Assembly: GCA_041484845.1 (NCBI GenBank)
Contig: JBGPIK010000124.1
Span: 1 to 15,938, forward strand
Direction of reading: 5' to 3'
Length of the DNA stretch: 15,938 nt
Source of the DNA: JBGPIK01 sp041484845
GTDB lineage: Bacteria > Desulfobacterota > Binatia > UBA9968
The position numbers and the translations under genes were made by a program. This document shows positions 1 to 7,456 of this stretch, piece after piece (the first letter of the stretch is position 1; each line of letters starts with the position of its first letter). The notes under the pieces are model-generated. The model had not been told where the DNA came from and searched no databases. It saw nothing but the letters and a program-made list of their open reading frames with translations.

Positions 1-13
1 CCTGTGCCTTTTT

Positions 14-89
14 GCATGGAGCAGGGAGCAAGGAGCCTTTCAGAAGCATTCGCTGATTTACGCTTAGCGCTTTGCCCTTTGCTCTTTGC
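14..89. repeat. Two opposed heptamer arrays
   Basis: Three heptamers of form GCANGGA run through 14-34. Three heptamers of form NCTTTGC run through 69-89; on the other strand these read GCAAAGN. The arrays are therefore related and roughly inverted around a 34-bp spacer, and could form an imperfect stem. They lie upstream of the first gene and encode nothing I can support. The array could be a slippage product, or a remnant terminator of a gene outside the window. Confidence 0.5.
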
Positions 90-211
90 ATTTTTGTCTC
101 ACCTTTCGATCGACACAGTGTCATCGTTTTTCCTCTAACCGTGAATGATGCGGGCTGGCAGAATATCGCCTCAGTCTCGGTCATTTGCGAAGTCAGATTT
201 TCAACCGACGC

Positions 212-220
212 GAGGAGGAG
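212..220 (+). promoter_or_regulatory. Strong Shine-Dalgarno that sets the start of the first SBP
   Basis: A purine run GAGGAGGAG lies 5 bp before ATG 226. The frame stays open upstream to an ATG at 145, but that start has no comparable ribosome-binding site. It would also put 27 non-hydrophobic residues in front of a good signal peptide. This site therefore decides the start at 226. Confidence 0.8.
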
Positions 221-225
221 CAATT

Positions 226-1212
226 ATGCAATTCGCTGCCAAATACGGATTGTGGCTCTTGGTTGCGATTCCGCTGATCTCGGTCAATCCTGCTCACGCG
301 CAATCGAATCCTAAGCTCACGCCGGTCAACTACGGCAACATCGTCATCACCGCGACCCATTGGCCGTTTCTCATCGCCGAGCAAGAAGGGATGTTCCAAA
401 AGGAAGGCATTGACTTCAAGAGGGTCATCGGTGGAAATACAACAGCGACCGCCCAGGCGCTGGTTGCCGGATCCACCGAATTTGCGCAAATGAATCTGGT
501 CAATCTGCTCGGCGCCAATGCCGCCGGTGCGGATCTCGTGGCGGTGGCCGGAGACGCCACGGTTCCTATCTACACGCTCATCGTGCATCCCTCGATCAAG
601 AGCTATGCCGATTTGAAGGGGAAACGTCTAGCCATCACGGGTCCCACAGACCCGCTCAATTATGTGCTCGCCCGCATGCTTGCGGCCAACGGACTTAAGA
701 CTTCAGACTATGAATTGATCAGTCTCGGCGGAGCCCCGCAGCGGTTGGCCGCGGTGCAGAAGGGCGGCGTCGCCGGGTCACTCATCAATCAGCCCTCGGA
801 CTTTATCGCTCTCGGATCCGGCTTCAGCTCTCTCGGATTGTCCACAGATTATGTCGATAATTTTCAGTACACAATCACCGGAGTTCGCCGCGACTGGGCG
901 CAAAAAAATAGGTCTCTGGTAGTGCGATTTCTGCGCGCCTACGTGAGAGCCTGCGAATTTTTCTATGAGCCAAGGAATAAGGAGGCCGTGGTCCGCGCGC
1001 TTGCGGAAAAGACTAGGTCGGAGCGAGAGGAAGCGGAGAAAACCTACGCTCTTTACATGCAGACGAAGAAAACGATCCCCCGGGACGGCGGTGTGGACGT
1101 GCAAGGCGCGCGCAAAGTCGCCGAGAACTGGAAAGAATTCGGCCTGCAAAAGATGCCGCCGCCGGTGGACAGCGTGATTGATCTGAGTTATCTGGCTGAG
1201 GCGAGAAAGTGA
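226..1212 (+). CDS. ABC transporter substrate-binding protein, NMT1/SsuA-like
   Basis: A 328-residue periplasmic solute-binding protein of the NMT1/THI5-like (SsuA/TauA) type. Residues 1-25 form a signal peptide: a basic start, a hydrophobic stretch LWLLVAIPLI, and an A-H-A/Q cleavage site. The mature part opens with a beta strand and the typical phrase WPFLIAEQEGMFQKEGIDF. Later come the domain-2 phrase SYADLKGKRLAITGP and a C-terminal RFLRAYVRACEFF helix, all common in this family. It would capture a small organic ligand in the periplasm; the ligand cannot be read from sequence. The amidohydrolase gene starts 23 bp downstream, so the two are probably cotranscribed and the ligand may be that enzyme's substrate. 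No permease or ATPase gene is nearby. Confidence 0.88.
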   Translation: MQFAAKYGLWLLVAIPLISVNPAHAQSNPKLTPVNYGNIVITATHWPFLIAEQEGMFQKEGIDFKRVIGGNTTATAQALVAGSTEFAQMNLVNLLGANAAGADLVAVAGDATVPIYTLIVHPSIKSYADLKGKRLAITGPTDPLNYVLARMLAANGLKTSDYELISLGGAPQRLAAVQKGGVAGSLINQPSDFIALGSGFSSLGLSTDYVDNFQYTITGVRRDWAQKNRSLVVRFLRAYVRACEFFYEPRNKEAVVRALAEKTRSEREEAEKTYALYMQTKKTIPRDGGVDVQGARKVAENWKEFGLQKMPPPVDSVIDLSYLAEARK

Positions 1213-1235
1213 ATGGAGAATAATTAGGAGAGCTC

Positions 1236-2672
1236 ATGGCTAATACGGCGGCGGATATTGTTTTCAAAAACGGGTTGATTGTTACTCCCGCCGGCACCAT
1301 GGAAGGCGGCGTCGCCGTTCTCGACGGGAAAATCGCCGCGGTCGGCAGAGATTCGTTTTTACCGGCGGCGCTTCGCGAAATAGATCTCGCCGGGAGATAC
1401 CTGCTTCCCGGAGTAATCGACCCCGAATGCCACTTGGGGAGCCATCGATCTCTTGCCGATGATTTTCGGACGGAGACGCGGGCGGCGGCGGCTTGCGGCG
1501 TTACGACCTGGGGTATGCAGCTCGTGAGCCTCGCGATTACGGGGGGAACGGACAAAGTCAAGGGACCGGCCGACATTCCGAGCTTCACTAAAGCAATGCC
1601 ATTGTACTATGAAGCGTCGCGCAACGCGGCGATAGATTTTTTTCTGACCCCGATCCTCGGCACCGACGAGCATGTGGAAGAAATTCCTTATCTGGCCAGA
1701 GAACACGGCATCAGTTCGTTCAAATTGCACTTGCAGATGCAGGGACCATGGAAGTCTTCCTGGCCCGCTTACTCGTTCGACGACGGGAGCATTTACGCGG
1801 CATTTCGATCGGTCGCCAAGCTCGGCGCGCCGGCAATCGCGCTGCTCCATTGTGAGAACTGGGAAATCGCTCGGGTCCTGCAAAAGGAGCTTATGGATGC
1901 CGGCCGAACGGATTTGGGCGCCTGGGATGATCGCTCTCCATCGTTTACTGAAGCCGGTCATGCGCGGACGTATCTCTATTATGCCAGGATTGCGGGTTGT
2001 CCGATTTACGTCGTCCATGCGACTACCAGAGAGACCCTTGCGGAAATTGAAAAGGCCAAATCCGAAGGTCTGACGGTCTACGGCGAAATCGGCACTCACT
2101 ACTTGGTGCTGCACAAGGATGCCTGGAAAATCAACGTGCCGCTGCGGGATCGCGCGACGCACGACACGCTTTGGCGGGCGCTCGCCTCCGGCGCCATCGA
2201 TTGCATCGGCAGCGATCACGTCGCGCACACGAGAAGCCGCGAGTCAATGGAAACCGGAAACGTTTGGACCACGATCAGCGGATTTCCGTCGCGCGTTGAA
2301 GGCATGCTTCCCATGATGCTGAGCGAGGGGGTGAACAAGGGACGGATTTCCATCGAGCGCCTCGCGCAAGTTGCCAGTGAAAACCCGGCGAAAATCTTCG
2401 GCCTTTATCCGAAAAAAGGAGCGATTATCCCCGGCGCCGATGCGGATCTGGTGGTCGTCGATTTGCAGCGCCGGGCGAAGATCACGAAGGATCTTCTGCA
2501 CACGGTGACGCCATGGTCCATCTATGAAGATTGGGATGTAACGGGCTGGCCGGTGATGACCCTCGTCCGCGGCAACATCGTTATGGAGTGGCCGGAAGGC
2601 GAACCTCGCGCTAAAGTCACCGAGGCTTCCTTCGGTCAGTATCTCAGGCGATCATTAATAGGTGGCGCGTGA
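1236..2672 (+). CDS. Dihydroorotase/hydantoinase-family amidohydrolase
   Basis: A 478-residue cytoplasmic metal-dependent hydrolase of the cyclic amidohydrolase group (hydantoinase, dihydroorotase, allantoinase), which opens cyclic amides or imides. It has the N-terminal beta domain (residues 7-55), then LLPGVIDPECH (57-66). A candidate carboxylated lysine is K163 in SSFKLHL. Metal His candidates are H205 (LLHCENW) and H261 (VVHATTRE), with the catalytic Asp D327 in GSDHVAH. The C-terminal beta segment GADADLVVVDL (400-410) is typical. Length is normal (450-490). The oddity is E64: the family HxH motif here reads E-C-H, so the first metal His is replaced. SD AGGAGAG lies just before ATG 1236. 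The SBP lies directly upstream and a racemase-like gene is convergent downstream. Family is certain, substrate unknown. Confidence 0.87.
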   Translation: MANTAADIVFKNGLIVTPAGTMEGGVAVLDGKIAAVGRDSFLPAALREIDLAGRYLLPGVIDPECHLGSHRSLADDFRTETRAAAACGVTTWGMQLVSLAITGGTDKVKGPADIPSFTKAMPLYYEASRNAAIDFFLTPILGTDEHVEEIPYLAREHGISSFKLHLQMQGPWKSSWPAYSFDDGSIYAAFRSVAKLGAPAIALLHCENWEIARVLQKELMDAGRTDLGAWDDRSPSFTEAGHARTYLYYARIAGCPIYVVHATTRETLAEIEKAKSEGLTVYGEIGTHYLVLHKDAWKINVPLRDRATHDTLWRALASGAIDCIGSDHVAHTRSRESMETGNVWTTISGFPSRVEGMLPMMLSEGVNKGRISIERLAQVASENPAKIFGLYPKKGAIIPGADADLVVVDLQRRAKITKDLLHTVTPWSIYEDWDVTGWPVMTLVRGNIVMEWPEGEPRAKVTEASFGQYLRRSLIGGA

Positions 2673-2775
2673 GCCGTCCTCTTCACGAAAGGTTTGATTA
2701 ACGGCGCCTTGCTGCTACCATCCGCCTCGACCGTTGTGCGACTCTGCAATTCCGAGGGTAGATTCCACCTCAAAG

Positions 2776-3540
2776 TTAAGGCAGTGGGTGACAATCGCCG
2801 CTGAACAAACTTCCACAGCCCTGCAGAGGAATATTGATCGCTAGCTTGTGATACGTAAGCCACATTTCTGCGGCAAGGGCCCATACCACCTTGACTTTCA
2901 AATCGTCCTCGAGCAGCTGCACCGCCGGTGCCGCGTCCCAGCCACCCCCATTGATATAGATTGCGTCGACAGGAGTGCCGAGTTTCTGAACGCCGCGTTT
3001 GCAGTGGCGGTAAACATCCATGTAGGAGACGTCATCAAGGCGCAAGAGCGGCGTCGTGTAAAGAGCTTCAGTTTGTCCAGTGCCGCTGAAGCCGGGCATG
3101 ATAACCGATTCAAGTCCAAAGCGACTAAAATGATTAACGATACCCTGATTGAGTTCATCGCCGAAATAAGTTGCAATAGCAACTCTTTTAGCCCCCAGCG
3201 CCTTGAGCGCGATGGCGTGAGGTTCGACGGCGGTCACCACGGGCAAACCAATCTTTTTAGAGAGATCCGAAGCCCATTGGCGCTCGAAATCCAGCCCCTT
3301 GAGAAGAAAGGGAGGTGTGCCGCTGATTGTTATGATATCGCACCCCACTTCCTTAAGCTGTACGGCTATCTCCTCCGCACGCTGGAAGCCTTCGAGGAAC
3401 TTGTCCTTGTGGCCGCTCCTGAATCCTATAAAAGTCGGAACAATCTCGACTCCCTCGGCGGCATACTTGTACCAAAAAGCGAACGACTTTCCACGATGCG
3501 TCGGTTTGATCAGACCTACTCTTGCGCGCCAGGCATACAT
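2776..3540 (-). CDS. Asp/Glu racemase / arylmalonate decarboxylase-like protein
   Basis: A 254-residue cytoplasmic protein of the Asp/Glu/hydantoin racemase superfamily, closest in my reading to the maleate isomerase/arylmalonate decarboxylase branch. Shared features are the GLIKPTHRG N-terminus, the SGTPPFLLKG loop (73-82), GAKRVAIATYF (116-126), GLESVIMPGFSGTG (142-155), and IYINGGGWDAAPAVQLLEDD (194-213). Family enzymes use one or two Cys at the ends of the two half-domains. Here the first site reads S-G-T and the second reads N-G-G-G, so both Cys are absent; T75 of the decarboxylase oxyanion loop is kept. On the minus strand an AGAGGTGG ribosome site precedes ATG 3540. The gene converges on the amidohydrolase, leaving 103 bp between. 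It may act on ring-opened products, or bind without racemising. Fold confident, activity unknown. Confidence 0.82.
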   Translation of the reverse strand: MYAWRARVGLIKPTHRGKSFAFWYKYAAEGVEIVPTFIGFRSGHKDKFLEGFQRAEEIAVQLKEVGCDIITISGTPPFLLKGLDFERQWASDLSKKIGLPVVTAVEPHAIALKALGAKRVAIATYFGDELNQGIVNHFSRFGLESVIMPGFSGTGQTEALYTTPLLRLDDVSYMDVYRHCKRGVQKLGTPVDAIYINGGGWDAAPAVQLLEDDLKVKVVWALAAEMWLTYHKLAINIPLQGCGSLFSGDCHPLP

Positions 3541-3794
3541 AAACCACCTCTTGTTCCGGGGAGATTTTTCGCAGAGCGTATCTAATTAACGTTCTTTGTG
3601 TCAAACGATCTCAAGGAATGCACTCGAAAGCTAGTCGCAGGCTTAGGAGTCTAGCCTGGGAACCATCACGCTTGGTCAAAGATAGGCCTCGACAAAATGG
3701 GCTAAGGCTGTGCTATATGGGAGAGCCTAGGGGTTTTGAGTTAAGGGATGCGTGAGTAAACTTTCGCCAGCTGCGGAGAAGGGGAAAAACCAAG

Positions 3795-4790
3795 ATGACG
3801 CACCGATCGATAATTTGCTGCGCACTGATGTTGGCAATAAGTATTTCTTCAGCTTTGCTCGCCCAGGATAAGAAGCTCGACAAGTTTCGCACCGGGGGCG
3901 GCTCGGCGTCGGCAACACAGATGTCGCTCTGGCTGGCCAAAGAAGGAAACTACTACGAGAAAAACGGACTTAACGTTGAGGTGATCAGTATCCCGGGAAG
4001 CTCGCTAGCAATTCAGGCGATGTTGTCGGGAGAGCTACCGATCATCCAGGCGGGCGGCACCGGCCCGATCCAGGTCAATCTCTCGGGCACCGATACCGTC
4101 ATCATTGCAACGGTCGCCAAGAAGTTTACCTGGTGGATCTTCAGCCAGCCGAACATTCAACGCATGGAGGATTTAAAGGGCAAGATCTTTGGCACGACAC
4201 GCTTTGGCACACAGTCGGATCTCGCCTCGCGTATCGCGCTGCGCCGCTACGGCATCGATCCGGACCACGACATAACCATGGTCCAGACGGGCGGGCCGGC
4301 TGAAACGCTGGCGGCGATCGTGGCCGGAAAAATTCATGCGGCGGCCGTCAGCCCGCCCGCGACACTGCAAGCGAGGAAATTGAAACTGAGAGAGCTGTTG
4401 GACCTCTCAAAGCTCGATGTCGAGTATCACGTGAACGGCCTGGTCACGACGCGCAGATTCATCAAGTCGAATGAGGATGTGGTGCGGCGTTTCCTCAAGG
4501 CCTACATCGAAGGCGCGGTGCGCGGACAAAAAGACAAAGCCTTTGCCATGAAGACCATGGGAAAATACTTCCGCACGGATGACCGTGAAGTGCTCGAAGA
4601 GAGCTACGAGCTGGTTATCAAGGGCTTCAACGTCCCTCCTTACCCGGCGGGAATCGGAAGTTTGATCCAAGACTTGGAAAAGCAGTTTCCCAAAGCCAAG
4701 GGGACAAAACCCGAGGACTTCACCGATAGCCGTCTGGTGCGCGAGCTGGATCAAAGCGGGTTTATTAAATCACTGCTCGCCTCGCCATGA
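3795..4790 (+). CDS. ABC transporter substrate-binding protein, NMT1/SsuA-like
   Basis: A 331-residue periplasmic solute-binding protein. Residues 1-23 form a signal peptide (hydrophobic IICCALMLAISISSALLA) ending A-Q/D. Family phrases include MSLWLAKEGNYYEKNGLNVE, GELPIIQAGG, MEDLKGKIFGTTRFGTQSD, and a long C-terminal helical part ending in SRLVRELDQSGF. The first half is about as diverged from the first SBP as paralogues usually are. The start is ATG 3795, with a purine-rich GAGAAGGGG stretch about 10 bp upstream. It opens a short same-strand run with the next SBP, 145 bp away. The 254 bp before it hold no gene. There is no transporter partner in the window, and the ligand is unknown. Confidence 0.88.
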   Translation: MTHRSIICCALMLAISISSALLAQDKKLDKFRTGGGSASATQMSLWLAKEGNYYEKNGLNVEVISIPGSSLAIQAMLSGELPIIQAGGTGPIQVNLSGTDTVIIATVAKKFTWWIFSQPNIQRMEDLKGKIFGTTRFGTQSDLASRIALRRYGIDPDHDITMVQTGGPAETLAAIVAGKIHAAAVSPPATLQARKLKLRELLDLSKLDVEYHVNGLVTTRRFIKSNEDVVRRFLKAYIEGAVRGQKDKAFAMKTMGKYFRTDDREVLEESYELVIKGFNVPPYPAGIGSLIQDLEKQFPKAKGTKPEDFTDSRLVRELDQSGFIKSLLASP

Positions 4791-4885
4791 CGAACTAAAG
4801 ACAAACAGCGCATGGATCTCTTCCCCGCTGATAAAAACAGCTTGCGTCTAAAACGGTCGTTGTCATAAACTCATCCCCCTAACGA

Positions 4886-4913
4886 TTGTCGGAGACCGGA
4901 ATTTTTATATGTT
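4886..4913 (+). promoter_or_regulatory. Possible sigma-70-like promoter
   Basis: TTGTCG at 4886-4891 and TATGTT at 4908-4913 are 16 bp apart, inside an AT-rich patch just upstream of the third SBP. The match is partial and was read by eye. It suggests the third SBP can be transcribed separately from the second. Confidence 0.25.
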
Positions 4914-4935
4914 GGATTGTCGAAGGGAGTGACGT

Positions 4936-5904
4936 ATGAAACAAGCCATCCTCGTTGCAACGATATCGGTGTTTGTATGTGCTTTCTCGGCACTTGCCGC
5001 GGACCGGATGAGGATCGGTTATAGCTCGATCAGCGGCGCCTACGTCGGCATCTGGGTCGCCCATGACGCCGGGTTCTTTGCTAAAGAAGGCCTCGACGAC
5101 CAAGTGGTTCTCATCCCCAACGGTACCCAACTTGCCCAAGTCACGGTTGCGGGGGAAATCGATATTGCGTCCTTGGGTGGCGCGGCCGCTCTCAGCGGCG
5201 CGGACTTCAAGGTGATCGGCGCGAATGTGAACAAATTGATTTTTTCCATGTTCGCGAGGCCCGATATCAAACGGGTGGAGGATCTCAAAGGGAAAAAGAT
5301 CGGCATCACCCGTATCGGGACCAGCGCGGATATTTCCGCGCGCCAGATTCTACGGCAACATAACGTCGACCCGCAGAAGGATGTCAATCTCTTGCAGTTG
5401 GGCGCGATCTCTTCGGTTGCAGCCGCGCTCAGGGCAGGTTCGATCGAAGCCGGCATGGTGTCGCCCCCCACACTGTTTCTAATGGAAAAGCTCGGCTTTA
5501 AGGAAATTGGCAGCGTCACGGATATGGATCTGGCCTTTCCGAACCCTGCGATGATCGTGCTCGGAGACATCATCAGGAAAAAACCGGATCTGATCGACCG
5601 CTTCATGCGCGCTTACGTCCGCGGCGTGCACCGGGCCAGAACCGACAGGGACTTCGCGATCAAGTCGTACGCGAAGTACACTATGGTCGAGGACACCGCC
5701 GTCTTGCAAAAGGCTTATGACTTCTACGTCGGAAAAATTATCGACAAGGCTCCCACGATCGATATGACCGGTATGCAGAATGCGCTCGATGAAGTGGCAA
5801 AAACAATCCCCGCCGCGAAAAATGCCAAGCCGGAGCAATTTGTCGATCTGCGCTTTCTCGACAAATTGGAAAAGAGCGGACTGCTGAACGAGATTTACAG
5901 GTAA
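4936..5904 (+). CDS. ABC transporter substrate-binding protein, NMT1/SsuA-like
   Basis: A 322-residue periplasmic solute-binding protein with a clean signal peptide (residues 1-22, ending A-L-A-A/D). RIGYSSISGAYVGIWVAHDA begins the ligand-binding fold. GEIDIASLGGAAALSGAD, VEDLKGKKIGITRIGTSADI and SGLLNEIYR are hallmarks shared with the SBPs at 3795 and 14770. SD AAGGGAG lies 5 bp before ATG 4936. The shared domain-2 phrase (ITRIGTSAD here, TTRFGTQSD in the second, VTRFGASSD in the fourth) shows the three form one subfamily, while the first SBP is more distant. The ligand is unknown and no permease or ATPase is adjacent. The 213 bp after it hold no gene. Confidence 0.88.
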   Translation: MKQAILVATISVFVCAFSALAADRMRIGYSSISGAYVGIWVAHDAGFFAKEGLDDQVVLIPNGTQLAQVTVAGEIDIASLGGAAALSGADFKVIGANVNKLIFSMFARPDIKRVEDLKGKKIGITRIGTSADISARQILRQHNVDPQKDVNLLQLGAISSVAAALRAGSIEAGMVSPPTLFLMEKLGFKEIGSVTDMDLAFPNPAMIVLGDIIRKKPDLIDRFMRAYVRGVHRARTDRDFAIKSYAKYTMVEDTAVLQKAYDFYVGKIIDKAPTIDMTGMQNALDEVAKTIPAAKNAKPEQFVDLRFLDKLEKSGLLNEIYR

Positions 5905-6085
5905 CCGCAATAGGTAAGCGTGAAAATCACGCACAAAGCGCAGCTCTGAACCTCACCCCCGAAAATTTGCGCGACCACGAGAACAGTAGCGGGTCGTAAG
6001 ATGGCTATTGTGTTCCGTGTAAGGGTAGTCGATTTCACATTCTTAGCAATAGCCCCAAGCGATCTAGGCTTGAGATCGTGAAAAG

Positions 6086-6112
6086 TTCGTGGGTCTTTCC
6101 ACGAAAAGGAGG
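6086..6112 (+). promoter_or_regulatory. Hairpin abutting a strong ribosome binding site
   Basis: TTCGTGG (6086-6092) pairs perfectly with CCACGAA (6099-6105) around a six-base loop. The stem runs straight into AAAGGAGG (6105-6112), which is 5 bp before ATG 6118. The SD fixes the start. The stem leaves most of the SD single-stranded, so it may stabilise the leader or serve as a protein-binding operator; a regulatory role is inference. Confidence 0.45.
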
Positions 6113-6117
6113 ATGCG

Positions 6118-6981
6118 ATGGCGACGACTGCCGTTCTCCAGTTCTTCCCTGACGGAGGGCTCGCGCAACAGGGACAAATCGAGCGCGGAGGAGGGCTCAG
6201 GATCGAGTATGCCATGAACCGCCTATCGCGGTGTTTTAGCCAATGGCGCGGCGCGGAGTTCGGCGACACTGTTGCATACCTCCGTTTTCATCCGCGTGGT
6301 GAAATCATACAGCGAAGCGTGGTCGACCCGGTGCGGGTCCCAGGCAATCCACCCGGCGCGGTCATCGCGCACAGCTCTGCGCCATGGGATTTGTCCGTGC
6401 CGGACGATGCCACTCAAGCGGAAATGTGGTTCCAGAATTTCTCTCAGACCAGCACGCGTTGTGACGCATGGGACAGCCGTTTCGGCGACAACTATTGGTT
6501 CGACGTGGGCGGTTCGCCGGCGCGGATTCCGGCCCAGTCGGTTGTCTACCGCGCCGGGGCGCAGCCGCGGCCCGACGTTGTAAACGTATTAAGCGCCGAG
6601 GTCTCGAAAGTAAATGCCTTCCCGCAGCCTACCAGCGGCCCAACGGTGGGCAAAGACGTCCAGACGCGACTGGATCTGACGGCGTGGGTTAGTCACTCGG
6701 TATCGGGCGCCAACGCATGGATCGACTTCCACGTGTTCGAAGGCAATGACACGCTCATCCATGCCGAGACGCTCACACTGGTTTATATCGGGTGGGGACC
6801 GTTTGACCGATATGGTTTTGCCGGCAAAATTTACCAAGGATATACAGCGACGCCGGGATCTGTATCGCCGAAACCGGACGCGCGCAAGGTCCAATACCGA
6901 TTATACTATGAGATTGATTATCAGGTGTTCACCGATGGAATCTTACATCAAGCGGAACTTCCGGAGGACGCCCTGATTTGA
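6118..6981 (+). CDS. Uncharacterised beta-rich protein, possibly DUF6209-like
   Basis: A 287-residue protein without signal peptide or membrane segment, apparently cytoplasmic. It is rich in predicted beta strands and aromatic residues. Residues 20-160 carry the phrases LRIEYAMNRLSRC, VAYLRFHPRG, DATQAEMWFQNFSQTSTRCD and WDSRFGDNYWFDVGG. From memory these resemble an uncharacterised bacterial family labelled DUF6209, but I cannot confirm the label. Residues 185-287 form a second beta-rich stretch (LDLTAWV, AWIDFHVFEGND, VQYRLYYEIDYQVF). Two Cys (C39, C115) sit in the first half. It stands alone: the SBP is 213 bp upstream and a repeat island begins about 60 bp downstream. Coding is well supported by the strong SD and protein-like composition. 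Function unknown. Confidence 0.75.
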   Translation: MATTAVLQFFPDGGLAQQGQIERGGGLRIEYAMNRLSRCFSQWRGAEFGDTVAYLRFHPRGEIIQRSVVDPVRVPGNPPGAVIAHSSAPWDLSVPDDATQAEMWFQNFSQTSTRCDAWDSRFGDNYWFDVGGSPARIPAQSVVYRAGAQPRPDVVNVLSAEVSKVNAFPQPTSGPTVGKDVQTRLDLTAWVSHSVSGANAWIDFHVFEGNDTLIHAETLTLVYIGWGPFDRYGFAGKIYQGYTATPGSVSPKPDARKVQYRLYYEIDYQVFTDGILHQAELPEDALI

Positions 6982-7041
6982 CCGGATGTGAACCGCTCCC
7001 TGGCTGCTGCCATGGGCGAGTCTTACACTATTTAAATGAAC

Positions 7042-7066
7042 TACCCCGCAGCAAGCTGACGGGGTA
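7042..7066. repeat. Palindromic repeat type A, copy 1
   Basis: TACCCCG and CGGGGTA arms surround a CAGCAAGCTGA centre. The centre has one extra A relative to the perfect copy at 7275-7298, so the palindrome is imperfect. It follows the 6118-6981 gene and could also act as a transcription-attenuating hairpin. Confidence 0.75.
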
Positions 7067-7136
7067 TCAGAACAAAGCGGTGAGATTTTATCCCAACAGC
7101 GTCACCCCCGAATGTTTTAATCTCTACGGGTCAAGT

Positions 7137-7153
7137 CCCCGCAGCTTGCTGCG
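7137..7153. repeat. Palindromic repeat type A, partial copy
   Basis: CCCCGCAGCTTGCTGCG keeps the left arm and the GCAGC-TT-GCTGC core, but lacks the right CGGGGTA arm. It is related, in inverted orientation, to the partial copy at 7439-7454. Confidence 0.65.
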
Positions 7154-7166
7154 TTGCGAATCAAGA

Positions 7167-7244
7167 GTAGGATGGGTTGAGCGTTAGCGAAACCCATCGT
7201 CCTCAGCGGTGGGTTTCGGCGCTGTGCGCCTCTACCCACCCTAC
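7167..7244. repeat. Double-hairpin repeat type B with inverted ends
   Basis: The ends GTAGGATGGGT (7167-7177) and ACCCACCCTAC (7234-7244) are inverted repeats with one mismatch. Inside, GATGGGTT (7171-7178) pairs with AACCCATC (7191-7198), and GGTGGGT (7208-7214) pairs with ACCCACC (7234-7240). The unit can fold as two tandem hairpins or one long one. It looks like a non-autonomous interspersed repeat of a kind common in environmental bacterial genomes. Confidence 0.7.
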
Positions 7245-7274
7245 ATTCGGCTAATGAAACACGGCTATCTTCGA

Positions 7275-7298
7275 TACCCCGCAGCTTGCTGCGGGGTA
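7275..7298. repeat. Palindromic repeat type A, perfect copy
   Basis: A perfect 24-bp palindrome: an 11-base arm TACCCCGCAGC, a TT loop, and the exact reverse complement of the arm. The adjoining TAGTTCATT is also found, in inverted form, before copy 1 (7035-7043), so the conserved unit extends beyond the palindrome. Confidence 0.85.
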
Positions 7299-7379
7299 GT
7301 TCATTCGTGGTTCGACTGTGCTCACCACGACCCTGAGCCACGTCGAATGGGTCGGGGGTCCAGGTTCGGTCTCGCCTGG

Positions 7380-7404
7380 ATTCCCGATAGAAGCATTCGG
7401 GAAT
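7380..7404. repeat. Hairpin repeat type C
   Basis: ATTCCCGA (7380-7387) pairs with TCGGGAAT (7397-7404) around a 9-base loop, followed by GACGGA. Short repeats of the form 'GGATTCCCG ... CGGGAATGACG' are widespread interspersed elements in environmental proteobacterial genomes, recalled from general knowledge. Confidence 0.65.
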
Positions 7405-7438
7405 GACGGACTCTTAGAGGTCTGGAATAGCTCATTAC

Positions 7439-7454
7439 GCAGCAAGCTGCGGGG
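7439..7454. repeat. Palindromic repeat type A, partial copy at the pseudogene edge
   Basis: GCAGCAAGCTGC (7439-7450) followed by GGGG is the type A core with one full arm. It ends 2 bp before the stop that terminates the broken nucleotidyltransferase frame, which suggests this repeat marks the truncation junction. Confidence 0.65.
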
Positions 7455-7456
7455 AA

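Larger units (their letters stand above)
6982..7456. repeat. Intergenic palindromic-repeat island
   Basis: This 475-bp stretch holds no believable gene. It is packed with at least six hairpin-forming repeats of three types, listed separately. Its right edge coincides with the point where the nucleotidyltransferase pseudogene loses homology, so the island probably grew at, or caused, that truncation. Confidence 0.7.

Noticed and set aside
2848..3585. Long plus-strand open frame (245 aa) across the racemase-like gene
   Set aside because: It is the antisense of a gene with clear family motifs and its own SD. Its translation shows no recognisable protein features.
3689..3719. Possible promoter TCGACA / TATATG before the second SBP
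   Set aside because: The spacer is 19 bp and both boxes are weak, so I could not distinguish it from chance.
6978..7187. Open frame of 69 aa after the beta-rich gene
   Set aside because: It is made of repeat sequence; the phrase LPRSKL is simply a translated type A palindrome, and appears in another frame at 7117-7341.
7042..7454. Possible CRISPR array
   Set aside because: Repeats are palindromes of three different types with irregular spacing and orientation. There are no uniform spacers and no cas genes.
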